A stretch of DNA of 55,997 nucleotides, taken from assembly GCA_017445475.1 (NCBI GenBank), contig JAFSUB010000012.1, positions 1 to 55,997 of the forward strand, written 5' to 3'. The position numbers were made by a program, and so were the translations under genes. The notes under the pieces were generated by a model. The model did not search any database. It was not told the DNA's origin and was given only the letters and a program-made list of their open reading frames with translations. How positions within the stretch are numbered: the stretch's first letter is position 1; the number at the start of each line of letters is the position of its first letter. This stretch comes from Alphaproteobacteria bacterium. Its GTDB lineage: Bacteria; Pseudomonadota; Alphaproteobacteria; RF32; CAG-239. Positions 1 to 8,826 of this stretch are shown piece by piece.

Positions 1-133
1 CACACACATCTAAACGCTGCCAAGCAAATTTTAAACGTTTGCGCGTTTGCAAACAATTGGTTTGCCTTAAAAGATTTTTGTCTTTTAAGCGGTTTGGTGT
101 TTTAAAAAACTGATAAACATAGGAGATAAAACA

Positions 134-1013
134 ATGAATAAAGATAATTTACATTTTTTCTTAGGTGGTGCTGATGCTGAAATGGCAACCATTAAAGAGT
201 TGCTTGATAAGCAAGGTGTTGCCTACAGTGATGCAAAATTGGCTTGGGGTGCTTCAACCTCAAAATACGGTGATGAAATTGAAAAAGTTGCAAAAGAGGG
301 CAAGACACCGGTGATTGTTGAATTAAGTGTCGATTCGCCGATTCCCTTAAACACAATCAATGTTGATCACCATAATGAAAATGCAGGCAGACCCGCTTCT
401 ATTTTGCAAGTTTGTGATTTGCTCGGTGTTGAGGCGACTCGAAAAATGCAACTTGTTGCGGCAAATGACAGCGGATATATTCCGGCAATGATGGAAATGG
501 GTGCAAGCAAAGAAGAAATTGCTCAAATTCGTTATCTTGACAGAGCGACTCAAGGAATTACGCCCGAGCAAGAAAAGCAAGCAGAAGAAGCTATTGCAGG
601 TGCTCGCGAAGTGTGTGGCGTAACGGTGATTAAGATGGCGCATTCCAAAACAGCGACAGTGACTGACCGCTTGTTTGATCCTGACAAACCGCAGAATTTG
701 GCGATTTTCTCGGCTGATGGCGAAGTTAATTACTTTGGTCCGGAAGATTTGCCGCAAATTGCAAGGCAATAAAACCGGCGAACGTCCCGCACCATGGGAT
801 CCGAACCAAACCGAGGTTTTATATGACCATTTCGGCGGATGGATTGGCGGTGCCGGCATCGGAAAAGAAGGTGGCACAGGTTTTTGGGGCGGCTATCCTA
901 ATCATACCGAAGCATTGGAATTTATCTTGACTCAAAACCAAGAAAAGCAAAAAGGCTCTAAGACGCTTGATCCGGCGGTGTTGACTGCCTTAAAAGATGG
1001 TTTGAGTAAATAA
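134..1013 (+). pseudogene. DHH-like phosphoesterase-like protein, frameshifted
   Basis: Two overlapping reading frames read as one protein. The first (134-772, 212 aa) has a NVDHHNE motif near residue 75 and ANDSGYIPAM further on, resembling the DHH and following acidic motifs of DHH-family phosphoesterases. It stops with TAA at 770-772. The next frame carries on without a gap in sense (GNKTGERPAPWDPNQTEVLY, then glycine-rich GGWIGGAGIG and GFWGGYP) to 1013. A +1 shift somewhere in about 745-766 would restore a protein of roughly 290 residues. The start at 134 has a good ribosome site (aggaga, about 7 nt upstream). The break may be a real mutation, a programmed shift or a sequencing error; no classic slippery heptamer is seen at the junction. 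The DHH assignment rests on motifs only and is tentative. Confidence 0.55.
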
Positions 1014-1119
1014 CAAGTTTAAAATCTTATTATATTTATTATTAACCGTGGGCGTATACCGGAATGGATTTAAAGGAGTCTGCCGCCCACATTAAAAAAT
1101 AAAATACCGGAAAGTTATT

Positions 1120-1398
1120 ATGTCATCTTCAACCCCGTATTGCCAGTTTTGCGGTAAAAAAAGGCCGGTGCATCCCTACGGTGGGGTGGGCCCTTGCGAT
1201 TGTGAGGCTTCGAAAAAAGCCTCCGAAGCAGAGTACCGCCGAATCAAGGCGGATAGAGAGGAGAGGGAGGCGGCAGAGCATGACCGTCTTCATCACCTCG
1301 CCACCACTTGTAACCACGAGTGGGTAGGGGGAAGCTTACCTTTTACATGTTGTAAAAGGTGCGGAATCACCCTTGGGCAATATTTTGAACATAGGTGA
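1120..1398 (+). CDS. Small cysteine-rich, zinc-ribbon-like hypothetical protein
   Basis: A 92-residue protein with paired cysteines at both ends: CQFCG near the N-terminus followed by CDC, then CNH and CCKRCG near the C-terminus. The middle is a charged, probably helical stretch rich in K, R and E. The cysteine pairs are what a structural zinc site would need, so a small zinc-ribbon fold is likely, but I recognise no family and assign no function. The ribosome site is weak (gaaag, about 6 nt before ATG). A 40-bp hairpin begins 2 nt after the stop. It sits in the A+T-rich accessory segment between the frameshifted gene and two unknown genes in the same direction. Confidence 0.6.
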   Translation: MSSSTPYCQFCGKKRPVHPYGGVGPCDCEASKKASEAEYRRIKADREEREAAEHDRLHHLATTCNHEWVGGSLPFTCCKRCGITLGQYFEHR

Positions 1399-1399
1399 T

Positions 1400-1439
1400 G
1401 TTACGCGGTGCTACTTTTATATAAGTAGCACCAGGTAAC
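1400..1439 (+). terminator. Long perfect hairpin after the cysteine-rich gene
   Basis: Arms GGTGCTACTT (1407-1416) and AAGTAGCACC (1423-1432) pair perfectly over a 6-nt loop, and outer arms GTTAC (1400-1404) and GTAAC (1435-1439) add five pairs across a 2x2 internal loop. No T-run follows on the + strand, so it is not a textbook intrinsic terminator; it could be an mRNA-stabilising or processing stem between the two genes. Confidence 0.4.
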
Positions 1440-1473
1440 AAAAAAGATAAGAACTGATGAAAGGAAAAAGAAA

Positions 1474-2190
1474 ATGAAGTTGCAAGATAAAATTAATCAA
1501 ATTCTTAATCGCAAACATGCGTTGAAGCCTGATGATTTTTTTAAGGATAAAAAAGTTATGGAAGACTATTTAGAAATGTATAATAAGGTAGAAGATGTTC
1601 GTTTAAGCAATTTGACAAGTAAGCAAGCGGTACAAGAAAAACTTGCAGAATATTTACATACTGATTTAAAAATTGTTTCCATTGAATATGGTCGGTTAAC
1701 TCTTCCACCAAAGACGGTTCGCGGTTATTATGATACAGGTGCAAACTTGCAATTAGGCAAAATGGATATTGATCATGTGTGGAAAATAGATGTTGAAAGA
1801 AATGGGCAGAATATATCTTTAGCAACAATTAACGGTGATTTGGCTGTTTTTCAATCAAAAGATAATGTTTTATTTAATGCATATTCCAAAGACTATCAGT
1901 TTGATGATAAAAACCAAGCAATTACAACACATTGCAGAGTTACCGGTGGAGCTTGGAATGAAACCGAAATCACAAAAGTTGTTCCGCAATTTAGATATGA
2001 CGGCGAACAGATTGAGTTAGTCGGCGCAACTGAGATAAAGGGGTTTGATTACCATGGAAATGGGGGCGGTTCTTTTAAGGAGACAGAAAGAAAAGCAATT
2101 TCTGCAGAAGATTTTAATAAAATACGCTGTGACTACGAAACCATGCGTCAACAAAATATTGCCTCAACTAAAAATATAACATGTAAATAA
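1474..2190 (+). CDS. Hypothetical protein, A+T-rich accessory gene
   Basis: A soluble protein of 238 residues with no signal peptide or membrane segment. I do not recognise the family. The first 70 residues are charged and probably helical; the rest has alternating hydrophobic patterns typical of beta structure, including a GYYDTG segment, and a glycine-rich patch (GNGGG) near residue 197. A purine-rich ribosome site (gaaaggaaaaag) lies just before the ATG. The following gene starts 12 nt after its stop, behind an aaggag-type site, so the two are probably co-transcribed and may work together. Codon use is more A+T-rich than the envelope genes to the right. Confidence 0.6.
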   Translation: MKLQDKINQILNRKHALKPDDFFKDKKVMEDYLEMYNKVEDVRLSNLTSKQAVQEKLAEYLHTDLKIVSIEYGRLTLPPKTVRGYYDTGANLQLGKMDIDHVWKIDVERNGQNISLATINGDLAVFQSKDNVLFNAYSKDYQFDDKNQAITTHCRVTGGAWNETEITKVVPQFRYDGEQIELVGATEIKGFDYHGNGGGSFKETERKAISAEDFNKIRCDYETMRQQNIASTKNITCK

Positions 2191-2202
2191 AGGAGAAAGA
2201 AA

Positions 2203-4308
2203 ATGGCTGAAAATGAAATTGAAAAATATAAAATTGCAGAAGGATTATATATAAAAGAATCTGCCAGTGACAACGAAAAAAATGAAAGTGCTCAGTATTT
2301 TTCTGTTCATGAGCCTGATGGAAAGCATTGGAATAGTTTTTATTTATGTCGCGATAAATTAAGTAAACATATAATAATAAAAGAAGATGATATACAAAAA
2401 GCAGTTAAAGCCATTCATCCCAATTATGATTTCAGATCAGAAGATGTTGTTAACGAGTTTGCAAGATACATCAACTTTTCAAAACCTTCCGAATATCCGG
2501 ATGTGGAGATTATAAAACTTGAGAAAGTTGGTAACTCAGCAACTTATTATGTAAATGGAAAATATAATTTAGATAAAGTACCTTTTTTAAGTGAAAATTT
2601 ATCTCTAGAGCAACAAGAAAATATAGAGAAAATCAAAGCATATAGTGAGATTGGTTGGTTAAGTATCAGCGCCACAAGCAAAAATCTCGCGGCTAAAATG
2701 GAAGCTTTAGGGTATGTTTTAGAACATTCCGGCCGAAGTGGTTTTGAAAGCAGAAACAGCTATACTATTAGAACAAAAGATGGCATATTAACCCCTGAAA
2801 TTTATCAAAAAATGCAGCAAGATTTGCAAGCATGTAAAGATGAATTAGCCAAAGAAAAATTAATAGCATTTGATATTTATTTTGATGAGCAATCAAGTGA
2901 TTCTAATAAAGTTTACGCTTTAGTTGAAACCGGTTATGACTATCATCGCACGAGAACTGTTGATGATGAGAAATATTACACAGTTGCACAGATGCGAACG
3001 GCTTGTACCGCAGATTATCGTCAGGGCTTTGATCATACATATCTGAATTTGATGATTAATAAGGAACGTATGAAACAAGATAAACGAAATTTTATTGTCT
3101 TAGAAGTTCCGCAAGATATGATAGGTATGGTTGTTGGGAAAGGCGGTAGAAATATTAAGGAACTAGAGCAGAAATTTGGTAAAAAATTTAAAGTTGTCCA
3201 ATCTTCAAAAGAAAAAGAAGAACAACGGCGCAAACAGCATCAAGAAGATTTTCAAAAACTCCAAAAAGATGTAGTAGAAACAGTTGGTGATTATGTTTTA
3301 ATTGCTGATGAGCAAGATTTGCAAAAAGCAGTTGTCGATTATATGGACGTTAATGTGCACTCTCTTCCTTTTGCACCAAGTGTCGATGAGTTAAAAGATA
3401 TTTATACGGCATTATGTTCAGAAAAAGAACGTAAAATTGCTGAACAACAACGCCTCGAAGCTGAGAGAATAGAAAAACATCAACAAGCGTTGATTGAACT
3501 GCAAAACGATATGAAAGATTCTTTTGGTAAAGAATTTGTTGTGCTTTCCAATTCTGATATAGCTCAAAAGATGGTTGATTATCTGAAGGAAAACAAAGAC
3601 AATCTTCCTCTTCGACCTAATATGGATGAACTTGAAATTATTCAGAAAAATTTAATAAATGAAAGAGATGAACAGATTGCTGAACAAAAACGACAAGACC
3701 AAGCAGCAACGGAATCAATATTTGAAGAAGCTGACAGGCTTATTCGAAATTATGGTTGGGATAATCATTATGAATTGCCTCCTGATGAAGTAATTACAAA
3801 AGGTATTGCTGAATATTTGGAATATAAATCTGATAACCCGACCTATGCTCGTGTGGCGGCAACGGCTGAAAAAGAAATTATTTTGTTGTTGCAAAAAGAA
3901 AGGCTTAGTGAGCAAATAGCAGATAAAAAATTTAATGAAATTACAACTCAGGTTATAGAGAAGTTCTTTAATAGTGATGAAAGCGGAGGACATGGCGAGT
4001 ATTTCTTTAGTTCTGTTGGAAAAGCAAGACGTTCCGCTGCATATGACTACATAACCGGTAAAGTGATGACAAAGTTGGGATTGTCAGATAACAAGAATCA
4101 TCCGTTATCAATCATTCAAGAACATCGTCGTTATAGATATCGCGAAAAAGTGATAGATTTTGAAGAAAATTATTCCGGAAGGGTGGATTACGGTAAATAT
4201 ACTTCTCAAGAAAAAGAGGTAGATCAACCTGTGGAAGTAAAGGAAGCTACTGTAGAAAATTTAGCTGCGCTTTGGGGGGCTAATCTAAAAAGTTTTAAGG
4301 GAAAATGA
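2203..4308 (+). CDS. KH-domain protein with three internal helical repeats
   Basis: A 701-residue cytoplasmic-looking protein. Residues about 300-335 match a KH RNA-binding motif: VPQDMIGMVVGKGGRNIKEL, with the GxxG loop as GKGG at residues 312-315. Before it, residues 1-290 are of unknown fold. After it come three similar units of about 75 residues starting near 347, 427 and 504; the first two are clearest, each ending in a charged helix with EQQR or EQKR (IAEQQR, IAEQKR), and sharing the pattern of a helix, a [V/L]-rich strand, D/Q-[LI]-x-K-x-[VM]-V-[DI]-Y, then L-P-[FL]-x-P-[SN]. The C-terminal 130 residues are charged. KH motifs bind single-stranded RNA or DNA, so a nucleic-acid role is likely; nothing more specific can be read. 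It follows 1474-2190 at 12 nt and is A+T-rich like it. Confidence 0.65.
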   Translation: MAENEIEKYKIAEGLYIKESASDNEKNESAQYFSVHEPDGKHWNSFYLCRDKLSKHIIIKEDDIQKAVKAIHPNYDFRSEDVVNEFARYINFSKPSEYPDVEIIKLEKVGNSATYYVNGKYNLDKVPFLSENLSLEQQENIEKIKAYSEIGWLSISATSKNLAAKMEALGYVLEHSGRSGFESRNSYTIRTKDGILTPEIYQKMQQDLQACKDELAKEKLIAFDIYFDEQSSDSNKVYALVETGYDYHRTRTVDDEKYYTVAQMRTACTADYRQGFDHTYLNLMINKERMKQDKRNFIVLEVPQDMIGMVVGKGGRNIKELEQKFGKKFKVVQSSKEKEEQRRKQHQEDFQKLQKDVVETVGDYVLIADEQDLQKAVVDYMDVNVHSLPFAPSVDELKDIYTALCSEKERKIAEQQRLEAERIEKHQQALIELQNDMKDSFGKEFVVLSNSDIAQKMVDYLKENKDNLPLRPNMDELEIIQKNLINERDEQIAEQKRQDQAATESIFEEADRLIRNYGWDNHYELPPDEVITKGIAEYLEYKSDNPTYARVAATAEKEIILLLQKERLSEQIADKKFNEITTQVIEKFFNSDESGGHGEYFFSSVGKARRSAAYDYITGKVMTKLGLSDNKNHPLSIIQEHRRYRYREKVIDFEENYSGRVDYGKYTSQEKEVDQPVEVKEATVENLAALWGANLKSFKGK

Positions 4309-4420
4309 TGAGAGATTATGTTTTATCTGACATTGAAGAGATTTTTCAAAATTACCCTTTAATTTTTTTTTAAAGCGGTTATATTTGAAAAATCTGATGA
4401 ATCATTCAAGGAGAAAGTTC

Positions 4421-5557
4421 ATGAAAAAAGTGTTGGCGCTTTTTGTTGTGGCGGCGCTTTGGGGGCAAAATGCAAATGCGCGCTCGCTTTCAACGGACTA
4501 TTCGATGTTTAAATATTGGCTCAATAAAAATTACGGCTTTGATTACGGGGTAGATGTTTCCGTTATGCCCCAGCGCGGTGCGCCGTCGGGAAAATATAAT
4601 GCGGTTCAGGCTTATCTTTATCCGTATTTCACATGGACAGCTTTTAAAAACGAATACGGAACCGGTCAGCTCAACGCGGCATACACGATTATTCGTTATG
4701 GAAACCATGATGCCTCCGATGTTGGCTCGAATATGGGTGTCGTGAGTGCGATTAACGATTATGATGACAAAACAAACGAGTTTAACGAACTTTATTTCTC
4801 TTATCAACTCGGTGGTTCTTGGGATTGGCTCACTTTGGGTTTGGGACAATTTCCGATTTATAACTTTGACGGCTCGGATTATAATTCAAACCAACAGGTT
4901 AACTTCATCAACTATGCATTATCGCAAAATCCTTCGTCAACATATTCAATTGCCGGTGTCGGCGGTTTTTTGAGCCTTGCGCCAAATGATGAATGGAGCT
5001 TTACCGTTGGCGCGCAAGATGCCTCAAACGTTGATGCCGTGAGCATTCGGGTAAACGATTTAAATGACGGACATTTCACAACTTTCGGGCAAATCGAGTG
5101 GACCCCGACAAACCGTCTTGGACAGGCTCAAGTTTCGGTGTTGCTTTATAATCAGCCTTCCGTTAAACTTCAGCCGCAAACAACAAACGGTTGGTCGTTG
5201 AATTTATCGCAAAATATCGGCGAAAAGGTCAATGTTTTTGCGCGTGTCAATGGTGTTTCGGGGCATATGGACACCATTGAGCAATCGTGGTCGGGGGGTG
5301 TTGTGTGGCTTGACCCGTTTGAGCGCAACACGCTTGACCAAATCGGGCTTGGTTATGCCTTAAATAAAATTAACGAAGAAGCTGTCGGCGAGCCGTTGGC
5401 TCACGACAAAGAACACGTTTTTGAGGCATATTGGGCCATCGGTTTTTCAAAGTGGTTGACCTTAACGCCTGATGTGCAGTTTTATATTCATCCGGCGCTT
5501 AATCAAAAGTCGGACTACGGCACGGCGGTTTCGCTCAGGCTGACGCTCTTTTTATAA
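4421..5557 (+). CDS. OprB-like carbohydrate-selective porin
   Basis: An outer-membrane protein of 378 residues. The start at 4421 (MKKVLALFVVAALWG...) is preferred over an in-frame ATG/TTG upstream because aaggag lies at 4408-4413, 7 nt before it, and because it begins a clean signal peptide cleaved near NANA-RS. The mature part is a series of alternating amphipathic strands rich in Y, W, F, G and N. The C-terminal part (FEAYWAIGFSKWLTLTPDVQ, then YIHPALN) is the usual ending of OprB-family carbohydrate porins, which let sugars diffuse across the outer membrane. The final residues LTLFL replace the usual terminal F. It is convergent with recG, only 14 nt apart, and no terminator is visible between them. 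Confidence 0.8.
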   Translation: MKKVLALFVVAALWGQNANARSLSTDYSMFKYWLNKNYGFDYGVDVSVMPQRGAPSGKYNAVQAYLYPYFTWTAFKNEYGTGQLNAAYTIIRYGNHDASDVGSNMGVVSAINDYDDKTNEFNELYFSYQLGGSWDWLTLGLGQFPIYNFDGSDYNSNQQVNFINYALSQNPSSTYSIAGVGGFLSLAPNDEWSFTVGAQDASNVDAVSIRVNDLNDGHFTTFGQIEWTPTNRLGQAQVSVLLYNQPSVKLQPQTTNGWSLNLSQNIGEKVNVFARVNGVSGHMDTIEQSWSGGVVWLDPFERNTLDQIGLGYALNKINEEAVGEPLAHDKEHVFEAYWAIGFSKWLTLTPDVQFYIHPALNQKSDYGTAVSLRLTLFL

Positions 5558-5571
5558 GCTAAACAACGAAA

Positions 5572-7656
5572 TTATCCGGAAACATACGTTCTTAACGCAT
5601 CGTCTTGTCTGAAAAGATAAAGCAGATTTCGAAGCGCCAAGCCGCGTTTGGTTTTGAGGTTTTCATCAATACTTAAAATCATCTCGGCGTCTTTGTGTGC
5701 GGTGTATAAAAGGTCTTTATGAAAAGTCAAATCGGCAAGTTTGAACTGTTCAAATCCGGATTGTTTTGTGCCCAAAATTTCGCCGCCGCCGCGAAGTTCC
5801 AAGTCTTTTTCGGCAATCAAAAAGCCGTCTTGAGATGATTTCATGACATTGAGGCGCTCTTTGGCAACACTATTTAAAGGAAAACCGTAAAGCAAAAGGC
5901 AAATGCCGGCCTCAAGGCCGCGTTTGATGCGACCGCGCAGCTGATGAAGCTGTGCAAGACCGAACCGCTCGGCCTGTTCGACAATCATCAATGTGGCCGC
6001 TTCAACGTTGACGCCGACTTCAACAACCGTTGTTGCAACCAAAAGGCTTGTTTTACCCTCCTTAAAGCGTGCCATGGCGGCATCTTTTTGACTTTCTTTC
6101 ATTTTGCCGTGGATTAAATCGACCTTATCGCCGAAGGCTTTTTGCAAATCTTCAAAGCGTGCGATGGCGGCGGCTAAATCGGTTTTTTCGCTTTCTTCAA
6201 CAAGCGGGCAAACCCAATATGCCTGCTTACCGCTTTGAATTTGTTTTTTTAATGCCGCAACGACTTCGGGAATTTTTTTTAAGCTCATCACGCGTGTGTC
6301 AACGGGTTTTCTTCCCTTGGGCATTTCGTCGATTTTGGAATATGTCATATCGCCGAAACGCGTTAAAACAAGCGTTCTTGGAATTGGGGTTGCCGTCATC
6401 ACGACAACATCGGGCTTGCTTGCTTTGGCGGCAAGTTCAAGCCGTTGTTTCACACCGAAACGATGTTGCTCGTCAACAACGATAAAGGCCAAATCGTGAA
6501 AACAAACATCTTCGGTGAAAAGGGCATGCGTGCCGATTAAAATGTTGATGTCGCCCGAGTGCAGATTTTGCAAAATTTCTTGGCGTTTTTTGCCTTGAAT
6601 TTTGCCGGTAAGCAAGGCAATTTTGACGCCGCAAATGTCTGCCCATGTCGACATGGTTTGAAAATGTTGCTTGGCTAAAATTTCGGTCGGCGCCATAATG
6701 GCGGCCTGACAGCCGCACTCAACGGCGTTGAGCATGGCAAGCATCGCCACAATTGTTTTGCCGCAACCGACATCGCCCTGAACAAGTCTTAAACCTTGAA
6801 AAGGCGAAGCTTGGTCGGCATATATTTCGCTTAAAACGCGTTTTTGCGCGTCGGTTAATTCAAAAGAAAGATTGTTCTGCAATTTTCGGCGCAGATGAAA
6901 ATCGCCTTGAACAGAGCGTCCCGCACGTTTTTTGTGGCGTGAGCGTGCTGTTGCAAGTGCAAGCTGGTTTGACAACAGCTCATCATAGGCAAGTCTTTTT
7001 CTTGCGGGCGATTGCGGGCTTAAATCAGCCGCCGTTAAAGGGCGATGGGCGTTGATGAGTGCTTGTTTGAAATTTGGCAGATTGTGTTGCTTTATGAAAT
7101 TTTCATCAAGCCACTCGTCCATATTTGGAACAAGAGCAAGCGCCTGCGAGGAAAGGGATAGCATCATTTTGTTCGTTACGCCTGCGGTTAAAGGATATAT
7201 CGGCTCCAATCCTTTGATTTTTTCAAAATTTTGCACATCGGTAACATAATCAGGGTGATTCATTTGTATCTGCCCGTTGAACCATTCGGTTTTGCCGCTG
7301 ATAACTTTTTTTGCCCCTAAAGGAAGCTGCTTTTTGAGTGAATCTTTGTAATATTTGAAAAAATTAAGGGTGATGTCGCCCGTTTCATCGTCGCAGATAA
7401 CGCGGTATGGCTGTTTTTTTGTTTTGGGCTCAAGATGCTGACTTGTTGTTACAATGCCCGTCCAAACGCGACCGGCTTGAATTTGATTGATGGGGCAGGT
7501 GTATGTTCGGTCAACAAGATTATAGGGCAGGTGTGTCAAAACGTCAAAAATCGTGGAACCGCCGCACAAATTTGAAACCAAACTCAAATAGCGCAAACCG
7601 ATGCCTTTAAGGTTTGCCATCGAACAAAAAAACGGATTTAAAATTTCCGGCCGCAT
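5572..7656 (-). CDS. recG: ATP-dependent DNA helicase RecG
   Basis: A protein of 694 residues, the usual RecG length. It remodels stalled replication forks and branched DNA. An N-terminal wedge/OB region is followed by a superfamily 2 helicase core: Walker A GDVGCGKT near residue 294, the DEQH Walker B box near 394, then TATPIPRT and, in the second RecA lobe, the Q..R-type motif VI region (QLHQLRGRIKRG). The start at 7656 (MRPEILNPFF) is chosen over an ORF extension to 7719, because ggag lies about 9 nt upstream and a promoter (7687-7715) sits inside the extension. The C-terminal part has the helicase-family LLYLFRQDDA-type tail. It appears monocistronic. Confidence 0.95.
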   Translation of the reverse strand: MRPEILNPFFCSMANLKGIGLRYLSLVSNLCGGSTIFDVLTHLPYNLVDRTYTCPINQIQAGRVWTGIVTTSQHLEPKTKKQPYRVICDDETGDITLNFFKYYKDSLKKQLPLGAKKVISGKTEWFNGQIQMNHPDYVTDVQNFEKIKGLEPIYPLTAGVTNKMMLSLSSQALALVPNMDEWLDENFIKQHNLPNFKQALINAHRPLTAADLSPQSPARKRLAYDELLSNQLALATARSRHKKRAGRSVQGDFHLRRKLQNNLSFELTDAQKRVLSEIYADQASPFQGLRLVQGDVGCGKTIVAMLAMLNAVECGCQAAIMAPTEILAKQHFQTMSTWADICGVKIALLTGKIQGKKRQEILQNLHSGDINILIGTHALFTEDVCFHDLAFIVVDEQHRFGVKQRLELAAKASKPDVVVMTATPIPRTLVLTRFGDMTYSKIDEMPKGRKPVDTRVMSLKKIPEVVAALKKQIQSGKQAYWVCPLVEESEKTDLAAAIARFEDLQKAFGDKVDLIHGKMKESQKDAAMARFKEGKTSLLVATTVVEVGVNVEAATLMIVEQAERFGLAQLHQLRGRIKRGLEAGICLLLYGFPLNSVAKERLNVMKSSQDGFLIAEKDLELRGGGEILGTKQSGFEQFKLADLTFHKDLLYTAHKDAEMILSIDENLKTKRGLALRNLLYLFRQDDALRTYVSG

Positions 7657-7684
7657 GAAAACACACTCCAAAGATTTGACGATC

Positions 7685-7731
7685 TTTTTATAGCACGCTT
7701 GGTGCGCCTTGTCTACCAAAGTTTTTATAAA
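7685..7731. repeat. 47-bp direct repeat, left copy (recG promoter)
   Basis: Matches 8827-8873 at 46 of 47 positions; 7693-7731 is identical to 8835-8873. The single difference (A at 7692, G at 8834) falls in the -10 box of the recG promoter, turning TATAAA into CATAAA on the minus strand in the right copy. The two copies bracket the RhuM-Fic gene. Confidence 0.9.
7687..7715 (-). promoter_or_regulatory. Promoter of recG
   Basis: Reading on the minus strand, -35 TAGACA (7710-7715) and -10 TATAAA (7687-7692) are separated by exactly 17 bp, each one mismatch from the sigma-70 consensus. The predicted start near 7680 leaves a short leader with the ribosome site before the recG ATG at 7656. The whole promoter lies inside the left copy of a 47-bp direct repeat. 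Confidence 0.6.
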
Positions 7732-7747
7732 ACGGATTTTTTGTTTT

Positions 7748-7762
7748 TTAGCAATTTGCTAA
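7748..7762. promoter_or_regulatory. Operator-like palindrome upstream of the RhuM-Fic gene
   Basis: TTAGCA and TGCTAA form a perfect 6-3-6 inverted repeat 40 bp before the start codon. A site of this shape fits a dimeric repressor, for example autoregulation by a toxin-linked protein. No convincing -35/-10 pair could be placed around it, so the assignment is tentative. Confidence 0.3.
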
Positions 7763-7802
7763 CTTGTCGCGTATTACAATTACCGAAAATCGGAGATGTG
7801 AT

Positions 7803-8810
7803 ATGCAGGAAGATAATATTTCAAAAGGCAAGATTGTTATATATACCAGTGATGACGGAAAAATCATTTTAGATGCCAAGCTTGAAGATAAGACAATTTG
7901 GCTTACACAAGATATGATGGCGAATTTATTTGATACAACACCTCAAAACATTACAATGCATATAAAAAATGTATATGAATGTGATGAATTGGGAAAAGAA
8001 TCAACTTGTAAGGATTTCTTACAAGTTCGTCAAGAAGGTTCCAGAACGGTTTCACGTAAATTGGTGTATTATAATTTGGATATGATATTATCTGTCGGAT
8101 ATCGCATAAAGTCTAAAACCGCAGTGCATTTTCGCAGGTGGGCGACAAACGTGTTAAAACAATATCTTATCGATGGTTATGTGATGAATGAAAAACGCCT
8201 GCAGGAGCAAAAATCTCAAATTGTGAAACTGCAACAAGCCATCAATTTGCTTAATCGCAGTATTGAAAATCAGGCGCACACGTTAAGTGAAGCTCAAAAA
8301 TTAAGCGCTTTAATGTCTGACTTTGCAAATGGTTTGAATTTGCTTGATGATTTTGACAATAAAAGGCTGGATACAGGCGGAAAAACAATTAAGAGTGCTG
8401 TTGTTGTTTCTGAAAATGAATTTTTAACCGTTATTGATGAGATGAAGCCTGAATTTGGTTCAGATGTGTTTGCAAATCCGAAAGATGAGAGCTTTTCAAG
8501 CTCGGTTAATCAGATTTATCAAACTTTCGGTGGCAAAGATTTATATCCGTCATTGGAAGAAAAGGCCGCGATGTTGCTTTATCTGATTGTGAAAAATCAT
8601 AGTTTTACGGACGGTAATAAACGCATTGGTGCCAGTTGTTTTTTGTATTTTCTTGATAAAAACGGCCTGTTGTATGACAATCTCGGCCAAACAATTATTG
8701 ATGATGCAACATTGTTTACATTAACGGTTTTAATTGCCGAAAGTAAACCGGAAGAGATGGAAACAATAAAACAAGTTGGTGTGAGTATCTTAAACAGGCA
8801 TAATTTCTGA
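7803..8810 (+). CDS. RhuM-like protein with C-terminal Fic/Doc domain
   Basis: A 335-residue fusion known as the RhuM/Fic/DOC arrangement. The N-terminal half (WLTQDMMANLFDTTPQNITMH; then SVGYRIKS and FRRWATNVLKQYLIDGY) is the RhuM domain, a DNA-binding-like region first named in a Salmonella virulence locus. A coiled segment links it to a Fic/Doc domain with the motif HSFTDGNKRIG starting at H266. Classical AMP-transferring Fic proteins have a second arginine three residues after NKR; here it is absent (NKRIGA), as in Doc, which phosphorylates its target. The start at 7803 is chosen over TTG 7764 because ggag lies at 7792-7795. No separate antitoxin ORF is visible next to it. The gene sits between 47-bp direct repeats, suggesting acquisition as a unit. 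Confidence 0.85.
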   Translation: MQEDNISKGKIVIYTSDDGKIILDAKLEDKTIWLTQDMMANLFDTTPQNITMHIKNVYECDELGKESTCKDFLQVRQEGSRTVSRKLVYYNLDMILSVGYRIKSKTAVHFRRWATNVLKQYLIDGYVMNEKRLQEQKSQIVKLQQAINLLNRSIENQAHTLSEAQKLSALMSDFANGLNLLDDFDNKRLDTGGKTIKSAVVVSENEFLTVIDEMKPEFGSDVFANPKDESFSSSVNQIYQTFGGKDLYPSLEEKAAMLLYLIVKNHSFTDGNKRIGASCFLYFLDKNGLLYDNLGQTIIDDATLFTLTVLIAESKPEEMETIKQVGVSILNRHNF

Positions 8811-8826
8811 CTTCGGATTTGATGGT

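Noticed and set aside
1048-1090. Seven-base inverted repeat GTGGGCG/CGCCCAC around a 29-nt loop.
   Set aside because: Short stem with a large loop, no promoter or T-run; could be chance.
4305-4373. A 22-codon frame (MMRDYVLSDIEEIFQN...) overlapping the stop of the KH protein gene by ATGA.
   Set aside because: Too short to identify and ends in a T-run; may be a remnant or chance. Not listed as a gene.
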